From Bacillota bacterium (lineage in GTDB: Bacteria; Bacillota; Clostridia; Lachnospirales; Lachnospiraceae), in the NCBI GenBank assembly GCA_023414355.1, contig JAEZOB010000039.1, positions 1 through 64,000 of the forward strand: a DNA stretch of 64,000 nucleotides. Direction: 5' to 3'. The notes below the pieces were generated by a model, which ran no database searches, had not been told where the DNA came from, and saw only the letters and a list, made by a program, of their open reading frames with translations. This document shows, in pieces, positions 1 to 7,671 of the stretch. Every line of letters starts with the position of its first letter. Position 1 is the stretch's first letter. The translations under genes were made by a program, and so were the position numbers.

Positions 1-395
1 CCCGGATTCGAGGTCACGGTATATCCGGTAATTGTACTTCCTCCGTTGCTTGCCGGTGCGGTAAAGTTAACTGTAGCCTGACCATTTCCCGCTGTTGCGG
101 ATACTCCGGTCGGTGCTCCCGGTACGGTTGCTGGTGTAATTGAGTTTGAAGCTGGCGAAGCCGATCCCGTTCCTGCTGCATTTGTAGCCGTTACCGTAAA
201 GGTATATGCCGTTCCATTGGTTAACCCGGTTACAACAATGGATGTTCCCGTTCCTGTTCCGGTGATATTTCCCGGATTCGAGGTTACGGTATATCCGGTA
301 ATTGTACTTCCTCCGTTACTTGCCGGTGCGGTAAAGCTAACTGTAGCCTGACCATTTCCCGCCGTTGCGGATACTCCGGTTGGTGCTCCCGGTAC
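1..395 (-). repeat. 270-bp tandem repeat encoding FN3 modules
   Basis: The segment at 1-134 recurs almost base for base from 271 onward, a period of 270 bp or 90 codons. The block continues out of the window to the left. The near-identity at DNA level, including third codon positions, points to recent duplication or gene conversion within the surface-protein gene. Confidence 0.85.
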
Positions 396-2189
396 AGTAG
401 CAGTGGTAAAACTTACTTCCGCTCCATAGATAGTTCCTGCAGCATTTGTAGCAACTGCACGTACGTAATAGGTCGTATTCGATGTCAATCCCATCAGTTG
501 ATGAGTGTACGCACCTGTTGACGTTGCATTAATTCCAAAAATATATGAGCCCGATTCGATAGTTGGTGTTGGGCTCGTACTCCAGCATATACCATATTCC
601 GACGGATTGGGATCTCCCAAATCGGTAAGGTTCCCATTGACTGTGGCACTTGTAGCGCTTATGTCAGTCACTGCCTGAGTCGTAACGGTTGGGGCTACAT
701 AGTTGCCTGTGGTAAAGGTTACCTCATTACCATAGCTGGTTCCTGCACTATTTTTTGCATATGCACGGACATAATAGGTCGTATTCGGAGCTAAATTTTT
801 TATGTCTGCGGTAAATGCTCCGGTAGCCGATGCCGCTCCCTTATCAGTGCGCGACCATGAGAAATCTGCCGTCGGATTTGATGACGTACTCCAACACACA
901 CCATAAGAATACGGATTGGGGACTCCCAAGTCAGTGATATTGCCGTTACCCGTGGCTGTGGTAGATTTTATTCCGGTCACCGCCTGTGTCGTTACCGTTG
1001 GCTTCACCCCGCTCGTGGTAAAGGATACTTGAGCTCCATAGCTGGTATCTATTTCATTCGTGGCAAACGCGCGGACATAATAGGTCGTATTCGGCGTCAA
1101 TCCCGTCATATCAGCAGTGAATACTCCGGTAGCCGATATTGCTCCCTTATCGACCTTACTATTTGAAGTATCCGGATTTGCGCTTGTACTCCAGCATATA
1201 CCGTAGGCAGTTAGATTAGCTCCTCCCAAGGCGGTGATATTACCGTTACCCGTGGCTGTAGTAGAGGTTTTATTGCTTACTGGCTGTGTCGTTACCGTCG
1301 GAGCCGCCTTAGCAGTGGTAAAAGATACCTCCTCCCCATAACTAGTACCCGCAGTATTCGTAGCAAATGCACGGACATAATAGGTTGTATTCGGCGCCAA
1401 TCCCGTCATATCGGCAGTGAAAGATCCGGTTGCCCCTGCTGTTCCCTTACCAACCATATTACTTAAGATTGTTGGTCCGGTGCTTTCACTCCAGCACACA
1501 CCATAGTTCGTCGGATTGGGGGCTCCCAGATTGGTAATGTTACCGTTACCCGTGGCTGTGCTGGAGCCTATGCTACTTACCGCCTGTGTCGTTACGATGG
1601 GCAACAAAGATAAGGTTACGTTTATATCATCAAATGCAATGGGATTACCTGCTGTTGCTAAATCACCTTTTAAAGTTACAATCAACTGTGTTGTTGTTGG
1701 ATATAATTGTATTTTGAGAGATTTTTGTTGCCAACCAGTTGCATCATTTACAATACTATTTGTACCAAGACTGCCTCCCGACGATTTTTGCTCTACTATA
1801 ACACTTGCACCATCGTTATTGTCTGCTCTATATATCTCAGCAGAAAGATCAAGTGTTACTTTTCCTGCTGATACATCTACACTAATACTGGATATGTCAA
1901 TGGTTTGTGTTACATATTGCGTTAATGCTCCTGATGATAATAGATCAAATATATAACCTCCATTCGTACTTGCTGTAAGCCCTGCATCAGTATATGTTTC
2001 GTCTAAAAAATCCCCATAAGTAGCATAGGTGGTATCCCACCCTGTAAAATTACCATCTCCAACTCCGTTTGCAACCAAATTTTGTCCATACGGAAGCGAT
2101 GCTGCATGTACTGTCGATGGTGACACGCATAGCAGTAATATCATTGTGGTCACAAATCCGAATAGAATTTTCATTATCTTATTTCCCAT
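1..2189 (-). CDS. secreted fibronectin-III-like repeat protein (3'-truncated by window edge)
   Basis: This frame stays open from an ATG at 2189 to the left edge (729 codons), so the C-terminus and stop lie outside the window. An AAAGGAG ribosome site lies just upstream. Residues 1-30 form a signal peptide (Lys-poor start, hydrophobic core, ending near VHAA). A beta-rich module follows (about 31-190), then four modules of about 100 residues, each with a YGxCWS motif and a segment like PNTTYYVRAFATN. Two further 90-residue modules are classical FN3 (GAPTGVSATAG, then GLTNGTAYTFTVTATN). Proteins of this kind sit on the cell surface or in the medium and bind polymers or other proteins; no catalytic domain is visible here. 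A cell-wall anchor or enzyme domain could lie beyond the edge. Its promoter carries paired repeats matching those before the LemA gene. Confidence 0.85.
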   Translation of the reverse strand, partial: MGNKIMKILFGFVTTMILLLCVSPSTVHAASLPYGQNLVANGVGDGNFTGWDTTYATYGDFLDETYTDAGLTASTNGGYIFDLLSSGALTQYVTQTIDISSISVDVSAGKVTLDLSAEIYRADNNDGASVIVEQKSSGGSLGTNSIVNDATGWQQKSLKIQLYPTTTQLIVTLKGDLATAGNPIAFDDINVTLSLLPIVTTQAVSSIGSSTATGNGNITNLGAPNPTNYGVCWSESTGPTILSNMVGKGTAGATGSFTADMTGLAPNTTYYVRAFATNTAGTSYGEEVSFTTAKAAPTVTTQPVSNKTSTTATGNGNITALGGANLTAYGICWSTSANPDTSNSKVDKGAISATGVFTADMTGLTPNTTYYVRAFATNEIDTSYGAQVSFTTSGVKPTVTTQAVTGIKSTTATGNGNITDLGVPNPYSYGVCWSTSSNPTADFSWSRTDKGAASATGAFTADIKNLAPNTTYYVRAYAKNSAGTSYGNEVTFTTGNYVAPTVTTQAVTDISATSATVNGNLTDLGDPNPSEYGICWSTSPTPTIESGSYIFGINATSTGAYTHQLMGLTSNTTYYVRAVATNAAGTIYGAEVSFTTATVPGAPTGVSATAGNGQATVSFTAPASNGGSTITGYTVTSNPGNITGTGTGTSIVVTGLTNGTAYTFTVTATNAAGTGSASPASNSITPATVPGAPTGVSATAGNGQATVNFTAPASNGGSTITGYTVTSNP

Positions 2190-2268
2190 CTCTTTTCTCC
2201 TTTAAATGTAATTGCTGTAATTAATTGCCTTTTTGAAAAATTACCAATTATTAATTCTTCGCGATTGG

Positions 2269-2298
2269 ATTATAGCATAATACGACCTCATAAAACCA
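2269..2298 (-). promoter_or_regulatory. extended -10 promoter of the FN3 protein gene
   Basis: On the minus strand TGC-TATAAT (hexamer at 2274-2269) gives an extended -10, while the -35 region (about TGGTTT, 2298-2293) is poor. A weak -35 with an activator-like repeat pair just upstream is typical of activator-dependent promoters. Confidence 0.6.
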
Positions 2299-2307
2299 TT
2301 TTCTGCG

Positions 2308-2337
2308 TGAAATGTACTTTTTTCGACCTGAAATGTA
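2308..2337 (-). promoter_or_regulatory. paired direct repeat, putative LytTR regulator binding site
   Basis: Two copies of TACATTTCA (minus strand) lie at 2337-2329 and 2316-2308, exactly 21 bp or two helical turns apart, with an A-rich 12-bp spacer. LytTR-family regulators bind such 9-bp direct repeats with 12-13-bp spacers directly upstream of -35 elements. The site ends 34 bp before the -10 of the FN3 gene. The linked LytTR regulator makes it the obvious candidate, but binding is inferred. Confidence 0.6.
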
Positions 2338-2397
2338 AAAAACGACTTTTCTGATGCAGAAGGCACTTCCTTATAATCGATATATTTACTTCTTACC

Positions 2398-2940
2398 TCA
2401 TCCCGTTCTATCCGTTTTTGCATCCCTTTCCTCGAAATAATCACGCTTTTTAAAACCAAGAAAGACTGCAAACAAGGATGCCGGAATCTTATGAATCTCG
2501 CGATTTAGCTTCATCACACTATCGTTATAGATCAGCCTGCTGGTACAAATCATATTTTCATATTGATTAACCGCATCTATGCCATTTTTATAAGTCTTCT
2601 CCTCCTTAAAATCAGGATTGCGTTCTGCCACCTCCATGATCCCGCTTATGACCTCATCGATTATATTTTCTTGTTTACTCATTTCCTCTGGTGAAGAGTT
2701 CCCTATCAATGATCGTCCTTCCTTTACGATCTCTGAAAATTTTGTATATTCCTCTTCTGCATATCCCTTCATTATCTCCAAAAGCATGGTAAGTGAATCC
2801 CATCTCAAGGACATTTGAACACCAATTTGTTGCATTGCATTATTTACATTTTCATTCATTGCTGAAAAGGTTCGCTGTAGTGATATTATCCATAATACAA
2901 GAAACACAGCAATGATTCCTACAGCAATCATTTCAAACAT
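2398..2940 (-). CDS. LemA family membrane protein
   Basis: The 180-residue protein has one N-terminal membrane helix (about residues 4-22) followed by a helical domain. The C-terminal motif YNDSVMKLNREIHKIP with a following GFKKRDYFE is the LemA family signature. LemA proteins are membrane-anchored four-helix proteins of uncertain function, often near two-component systems. AAAGGAGG lies 7 bases before the ATG. It has its own upstream promoter, with repeats like those before the FN3 gene downstream, and both genes are transcribed in the same direction. A co-regulated surface role is plausible but not proven. Confidence 0.85.
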   Translation of the reverse strand: MFEMIAVGIIAVFLVLWIISLQRTFSAMNENVNNAMQQIGVQMSLRWDSLTMLLEIMKGYAEEEYTKFSEIVKEGRSLIGNSSPEEMSKQENIIDEVISGIMEVAERNPDFKEEKTYKNGIDAVNQYENMICTSRLIYNDSVMKLNREIHKIPASLFAVFLGFKKRDYFEERDAKTDRTG

Positions 2941-3011
2941 TATTTATCCTCCTTTATTTGCTAAAAGGCCGTTCTGATACTTCAGTAACGGGTTCTTAAT
3001 CTACCTGCTTC

Positions 3012-3020
3012 ATCATAACA
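3012..3020 (-). promoter_or_regulatory. extended -10 promoter of the LemA gene
   Basis: Minus-strand TGT-TATGAT (hexamer at 3017-3012) lies 33 bp from the repeat pair at 3050-3079. This is nearly the 34-bp spacing seen at the FN3 gene promoter. Confidence 0.5.
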
Positions 3021-3049
3021 AATAAATGCAAAAAAAATTGCCATTTACA

Positions 3050-3079
3050 TGAAACGGCCTTTTTTTTACCTGAAATGAC
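3050..3079 (-). promoter_or_regulatory. paired direct repeat, putative LytTR binding site between lemA and the regulator gene
   Basis: Minus-strand GTCATTTCA and GCCGTTTCA lie 21 bp apart, with a spacer GGTAAAAAAAAG that closely resembles the spacer at 2317-2328. The pair sits upstream of the LemA promoter and, on the other side, 7 bp before the -35 of the regulator gene. It could therefore also serve autoregulation. Confidence 0.6.
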
Positions 3080-3086
3080 ACTAATA

Positions 3087-3114
3087 TTGCTTTATCTTAT
3101 TGGTTACATATGAT
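3087..3114 (+). promoter_or_regulatory. promoter of the LytTR regulator gene
   Basis: TTGCTT (3087-3092), 16 bp, TATGAT (3109-3114). An ATG at 3110 lies inside this -10 box, which argues for the downstream start at 3149. Confidence 0.55.
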
Positions 3115-3148
3115 ACAATTTATAAAAATCATATATCAGGAGTCAAAT

Positions 3149-3910
3149 ATGTTTACAATAGCTATCTGCGATGATAATGTATCCGATCTTTCTAATATTG
3201 TTTCAATCATAAACGATTATATATTTATGCAAAGGAATAAATATGCTATTGAATATGTTGCATTCCAAAGTGCTGTTGATTTAATATCAGCAATGGAAAG
3301 AGGGCAACAATATGATTTGGTTCTACTAGATATCTTAATGCCTTTGATGACAGGTATGGCTGCTGCAAAGGAAATTAGGCAATTCAATCAAGATGTTAAA
3401 ATCATCTTTTCTACCTCATCTCCTGAATTTGCAGTGGAATCCTATTCAGTCGGTGCTTATTTTTACGCTTTAAAGCCAATATGGAAGGAGAAATTGATTC
3501 TTCTCCTGGATAAGGTGTTTTCGGAAATTGAGATTAGTGAAGGTTCCAGCTTTTTAGTAAAAAGCAAAACCGGACTCACCAGAATTTATACGAACAAATT
3601 AGAATTTGCTGAAGTGATCGGTAGAACCATATTCTATCATCTAAACAGTGGACAAGTGATCGAAGCCGCCGGATCTATGGCCTGGCTCGAGGAAGAGCTA
3701 CTAATGAAATCCTGCTTTGTCAAACCTCATAGATCTTATATCGTTAATTTGGACTATATTGATACACTCAGCCAAAGAGAGATAAAAATGGTATCTCTCG
3801 CATTAGTACCGATGGCAAAGGCTAATTATCGTTCTGTAAAATCAGCCTATATATCCTATGCCTTTCAGGAGTCGATCACCAACGAAGATCTCGAAGAACA
3901 GATAATTTAA
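3149..3910 (+). CDS. LytTR-type response regulator (AgrA/ComE class)
   Basis: A 253-residue cytoplasmic regulator. Residues 1-120 form a receiver domain with the acidic pair D8-D9, phospho-acceptor D61 in LLDILMP and K109 in the ALKP motif. Residues about 145-245 form a LytTR DNA-binding domain (FVKPHRSYIVNLDYI). The ATG at 3149 was chosen because CAGGAG precedes it and an upstream in-frame ATG lies in the -10 box. It is followed after 15 bases by its partner kinase gene. By family it is phosphorylated by that kinase and binds paired 9-bp direct repeats; two such pairs lie next to the lemA and FN3 genes. No agrB or agrD peptide gene is visible nearby. Confidence 0.92.
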   Translation: MFTIAICDDNVSDLSNIVSIINDYIFMQRNKYAIEYVAFQSAVDLISAMERGQQYDLVLLDILMPLMTGMAAAKEIRQFNQDVKIIFSTSSPEFAVESYSVGAYFYALKPIWKEKLILLLDKVFSEIEISEGSSFLVKSKTGLTRIYTNKLEFAEVIGRTIFYHLNSGQVIEAAGSMAWLEEELLMKSCFVKPHRSYIVNLDYIDTLSQREIKMVSLALVPMAKANYRSVKSAYISYAFQESITNEDLEEQII

Positions 3911-3925
3911 TCGGAGGTCCACAAA

Positions 3926-5197
3926 ATGCTAGATTATATCAGATCACTAATTACTCTCATTTTTGCAATTAGCTTTATGTATATGCTCTTAGACTGTGAT
4001 TTTAAAAACAAAAGGAAGCGTTATCTGCTCATCTTATTCGGAGTTGTTGTGATCATTTGCGATATTTTTGTAATCTATAATTTCGGGTATGCCTATTTTA
4101 TGAAGTTATATCCTTTTCTTGTTCATATCCCAAGCTTGCTTATATTTTTATCTGCATCAAAATTCAAACCAATCAAGGTTCTTTTCGTCCATTTTACTCT
4201 CAATGCAATTGTTATCTCTGTCTCCATGATCGGTATAATTATTTCGGGACTTTTGGGTTCAACTAAGACACTATATAATATAATCTGCTATATCATATAC
4301 GTTCCCTTAATTTATATTTTTTTCAGATATATACGTCCTGCCTTTCTCTATCTGCTTCACAACATAGAAAAAGGTTGGTTTGGATTCTGTGTAATTCCAA
4401 TTTCGTACATGGCAATTATATTTATAGCTAGCAGCTATAATGTGGATGCTGTTATCATAGAGCCAAAATCTATCATTATGACTCTGCTGATGCTGATTTC
4501 AACTACTTCTGCATATTACTTAATATTCCGAAACTTCAGGCAAATCAGAGAACAGCTTACCCTGCAAAATGAACAGAATTTATTACGGACACAAATAGCA
4601 GCAGCAAAAACCCATATGGAAGATTTAAAAGAATCACAGGAAAAGACAATTATTTATCGGCACGATATGCGACATCACCTCAATCTGATCAGCGCCTTTC
4701 TTGTAGATAACAATACAGCCGCTACACAAAAATATATCGCTGAGGTTCAAAAAAACATTGATGACACCGTGATCGAACAGTATTGTAATAATTATACTGT
4801 TAATCTTATCCTATCTTTCTATCTTCAAAAAGCTAAGCAGGAACATATTACGATAGAAACTCAGATTAATCTTCCTGACAAAAACAAAGTATCCGACACA
4901 GATCTTTGTATCATCTTTGCAAATGCAATTGAAAATGCGATTAATGCCTGTTCGCAAATATCAGACATAACGGTCAGAAGCTTAAAAATCATCTGTAAGA
5001 ATAAAAATGATAAGCTCTTCATACAAATTACCAACAGCTACGAAGGAACACTTCAATTTGTTGATGATATGCCGATAAGTACAGAGAAAAATCATGGGTT
5101 TGGTACGAAAAGTATCGCTGCAGTGATACAAAAAAACCACGGAGTGTACTCCTTTTCAGCTGATCATAATATCTTTCAGTCAGTTTTTATACTGTAA
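3926..5197 (+). CDS. GHKL-type sensor histidine kinase (AgrC-like)
   Basis: A 423-residue membrane kinase. Residues 1-205 hold six or seven hydrophobic helices without a large extracellular loop. A coiled coil follows (about 205-240), then the phospho-acceptor box RHDMRHH with H246. The C-terminal ATPase domain shows the N-box NAIENAINAC (about 333) and a GFGTKSI glycine motif (about 396). This is the AgrC/ComD architecture, in which the membrane part senses a peptide or membrane-borne signal. GGAGG lies before the ATG, and the gene is co-transcribed with the regulator gene. The signal is unknown. Confidence 0.9.
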   Translation: MLDYIRSLITLIFAISFMYMLLDCDFKNKRKRYLLILFGVVVIICDIFVIYNFGYAYFMKLYPFLVHIPSLLIFLSASKFKPIKVLFVHFTLNAIVISVSMIGIIISGLLGSTKTLYNIICYIIYVPLIYIFFRYIRPAFLYLLHNIEKGWFGFCVIPISYMAIIFIASSYNVDAVIIEPKSIIMTLLMLISTTSAYYLIFRNFRQIREQLTLQNEQNLLRTQIAAAKTHMEDLKESQEKTIIYRHDMRHHLNLISAFLVDNNTAATQKYIAEVQKNIDDTVIEQYCNNYTVNLILSFYLQKAKQEHITIETQINLPDKNKVSDTDLCIIFANAIENAINACSQISDITVRSLKIICKNKNDKLFIQITNSYEGTLQFVDDMPISTEKNHGFGTKSIAAVIQKNHGVYSFSADHNIFQSVFIL

Positions 5198-5352
5198 GCT
5201 GGCATGACTTACCTTTGTTTGATCTGTCCTTATGGTTCCTTTACGCGCCTCATTATGTCTAGTTACTAAACAAAGTCGATATTTTCTCTTCCCAAAAAAT
5301 ACAATTTATGATAACATAATAATAATTAAATTTTTTACGAAGGGTGACTGTG

Positions 5353-6513
5353 ATGGTAACAGGCAGTAAGGAACTCATACGAGACATTAATACCAATCTC
5401 GTACTGGAGACAATCATAAATAATACGGCAATATCAAGGGCTGCAATTGCAAAGCACCTTGGCTTAACCAAGGCTACTATTTCCGCAATTGTTCAGGAGT
5501 TAATAAATAAAAAGCTAGTCATTGAAATAGGAAGCGACGATACAAATCTGGGCAGGAAGCCTATCCTTCTCAGTCTTCATAAAAAAGCAGGTTATGTCAT
5601 CTGTATCGACATGGGTGTTGACACAATATCTGCATTAGTCTCGGACCTGCTCGGAGAGGATTGCAGTTTAAAGCAGATCAAGACTCCCAAGAACACCTTC
5701 GACATCATCAATGTCCTGATTGACCTGATCGAATCTATGAAGCTTCCTGAGGATACTCCTTATAATCTGGTAGGAATCACTTTGGGTATTCATGGTGTAA
5801 TTGCCAATAATCAGGTCTCCTTTGCGCCTTATTATAATCTTTCGGGAATCAATATTGCAGATGGCCTGGAACAGCATTTTAATACTCCTGTCTACTTAGA
5901 AAATGAAGCTAATCTCTCGGTAATTGGTGAAAAAACCTTCCAATATGATTATGCTAATATTGCAAATATCAGTGTACATTCCGGTATCGGTCTGGGAATC
6001 ATCGTGAATCACCAGCTTTATACAGGTTACAACGGACGAGCGGGAGAATTTGGCCATACTATTATCGAGATTGATGGAAGACAATGCCCCTGCGGCAATA
6101 AAGGTTGTTTTGAACAGTACGCCTCCGAGCGTTCCTTATTACATGAGTTTGCGGTATTAAAGGGTGTCGAGGAAATGAGCTTTGAGCAGTTCCGGATCGC
6201 ATTTGAAGAGAACGATCGAGATGCAGAAGAGATTATGAGTAATTTCATCAAATATATGTCCATTGGTGTCAATAATATACTGAATGCCTACAATCCTGAT
6301 ATTGTAGTGATCAACAGTTCCTTCACAATATTTTTTCCTCATATCACGGAGAAAATCGAATCGGCCTTGACCAGTCGTATGAACAGCTATATTCGTATCG
6401 TACCTTCCGTACTTCAGGATACCTCCATATTACTCGGAGGTATATGTGTGGCAATCAAAGGGTTTCTGGGCATTGAGATGCTGAAGCTCAATCATATCGA
6501 CTTAAGATCATAA
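5353..6513 (+). CDS. ROK family transcriptional regulator
   Basis: A 386-residue NagC/XylR-type protein. The N-terminal winged helix-turn-helix (about residues 15-60, around RAAIAKHLGLTKATIS) is followed by the LGRKP junction and a ROK sugar-kinase-like domain. The ROK zinc motif CPCGNKGCFEQ is complete (about 245-255), and GEFGHT precedes it. Such regulators repress carbohydrate genes and release DNA on binding a sugar or sugar phosphate. Two GTG codons (5344, 5350) lie upstream in frame; ATG 5353 was chosen for its spacing to GAAGGG. It is a single gene, with no sugar operon beside it to identify the ligand. Confidence 0.9.
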   Translation: MVTGSKELIRDINTNLVLETIINNTAISRAAIAKHLGLTKATISAIVQELINKKLVIEIGSDDTNLGRKPILLSLHKKAGYVICIDMGVDTISALVSDLLGEDCSLKQIKTPKNTFDIINVLIDLIESMKLPEDTPYNLVGITLGIHGVIANNQVSFAPYYNLSGINIADGLEQHFNTPVYLENEANLSVIGEKTFQYDYANIANISVHSGIGLGIIVNHQLYTGYNGRAGEFGHTIIEIDGRQCPCGNKGCFEQYASERSLLHEFAVLKGVEEMSFEQFRIAFEENDRDAEEIMSNFIKYMSIGVNNILNAYNPDIVVINSSFTIFFPHITEKIESALTSRMNSYIRIVPSVLQDTSILLGGICVAIKGFLGIEMLKLNHIDLRS

Positions 6514-6553
6514 CAGACGAATTATTCTATTTAATTTGCAGGATTACATAGCA

Positions 6554-6605
6554 AAAATAGCTGAAATAACGGTTACAAAAATACAATCGTTATATCAGCT
6601 ATTTT
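6554..6605. terminator. bidirectional hairpin between convergent genes
   Basis: AAAATAGCTGA...CG pairs with CG...TCAGCTATTTT across a short loop. U-rich sequence follows on the plus strand, serving the ROK gene and probably the HAD gene on the other strand. Confidence 0.6.
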
Positions 6606-6666
6606 CTATTACTTTTTATTGTCTATTACTATTTACTCTTATTACTATCTATTTTCTACTATTATT

Positions 6667-7401
6667 CTACTCCTTCTCCAAATATTCTATTACTTCCGTC
6701 CAATCTCGGATTATCAGACATTCTGCATTCGGTTGTTTATGATTCCCGGCTTCTACCGCGCCGCGATACCAAACAGGGAAGATCCCTGCTCTCGCAGCAC
6801 CATCCACATCAAAATAAGCATAATCTCCGCAATACCAAACCTCTTCTGCCCGAAGCCCTGCCTTTCGAAGCGCAAGCTCAAAAATCCTTCTATGAGGCTT
6901 CCGAAATACATATTCACTGGATGCAAGGATAAACTCAAATTCATGTTCGGGGAAATATCCTCTGATCCGCTCCTCCAAAGCCTTACCACTGAAGGAAATG
7001 TTACTGACAATCGCCGTCCTGATCTGATGTTCCCGCAGGTATTGCAATAATATGCCAATATTTCTCGTTGGTTTACCTTTCGCAGCGTGGTCCCAGTAAA
7101 TCCTCTCAACCTCAGCCGGTGTCATATCAAACTCTATTCCATAATACTCAAAAACGTAGTTATGAAACAAGTGGCTATGTACCTCAATTGAGTTTGAATC
7201 TTGTACACCGGGCTGGTATCTACCCAAATCATTATTTAATCCCCGGGCAAACCGATCAAGCTCTTTTGCGGAAATTTGAAAAGGATTTTTAACAGCATGC
7301 TTTAATACTGCTTTGTATCCGTCTGCCCCTCGAAACGCTCCGTCAATTTCAATTAATGTCTGTCCATAATCAAACAGAATCATCTTTGGTTTATTCATCA
7401 T
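6667..7401 (-). CDS. HAD superfamily hydrolase with variant catalytic motif
   Basis: A 244-residue cytoplasmic HAD-like protein. Motif I reads FDYGQT: nucleophile D11 is present, but the second aspartate, the usual acid/base, is G13. Motif II is near IVSNISF, the motif III lysine is in FRKPHRRIF, and motif IV is GDYAYFDVDGA. Some clostridial HAD proteins share the Gly variant. It may have weak or altered phosphatase activity, or need another general acid. The start overlaps the stop of the spore-protein gene (ATGA or TGATG), so the two are translationally coupled. The substrate is unknown. Confidence 0.85.
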   Translation of the reverse strand: MMNKPKMILFDYGQTLIEIDGAFRGADGYKAVLKHAVKNPFQISAKELDRFARGLNNDLGRYQPGVQDSNSIEVHSHLFHNYVFEYYGIEFDMTPAEVERIYWDHAAKGKPTRNIGILLQYLREHQIRTAIVSNISFSGKALEERIRGYFPEHEFEFILASSEYVFRKPHRRIFELALRKAGLRAEEVWYCGDYAYFDVDGAARAGIFPVWYRGAVEAGNHKQPNAECLIIRDWTEVIEYLEKE

Positions 7402-7601
7402 TCCCTCTCTTGCTGTTTTTGATTTTCTCTTTTATGTTTGGTCATTAAACCACCTATCCGACCCGATTCTTTTGCGGTCAGAGATTTCCAGCCGGTATCC
7501 ATAACCTTATCTAAGTATCCGAGCTCTTTGGCTATCTCATACTTCAGCTGTTCCTCCGGCTTAATATTGTCTAAATCTATTTCTTTCGGCTTCTTACTCA
7601 C
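7398..7601 (-). CDS. small acid-soluble spore protein, alpha/beta type
   Basis: A 67-residue protein with the SASP core: KYEIAKELGY (the region cut by the germination protease GPR), then GWKSLTAKESGRIGG. Alpha/beta SASPs coat DNA in the forespore and protect it from UV and heat, and they are degraded at germination. GTG at 7601 is preferred because AAAGGG lies 9 bases before it; an in-frame GTG at 7610 overlaps that site. The gene shows the organism forms spores. It is coupled to the HAD gene, an unusual partner. Confidence 0.92.
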   Translation of the reverse strand: MSKKPKEIDLDNIKPEEQLKYEIAKELGYLDKVMDTGWKSLTAKESGRIGGLMTKHKRENQKQQERE

Positions 7602-7671
7602 TAGGTTCACCCTTTCATAAAAAGATGTTACTCCTTCTTTTTATCATGAGTGTAACCAATTTATTATAGCA

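Noticed and set aside
1..395. Possible CRISPR-like repeat array
   Set aside because: The period is 270 bp, in frame, and encodes FN3 modules; there are no short repeats with unique spacers.
1516..1956. 146-codon plus-strand frame
   Set aside because: It is antisense to the long FN3-repeat frame, which has a signal peptide, ribosome site and repeated domains.
2241..2471. 76-codon minus-strand frame overlapping the end of the LemA gene
   Set aside because: No ribosome site, overlaps the promoter and repeat pair of the FN3 gene, and has no recognisable protein pattern.
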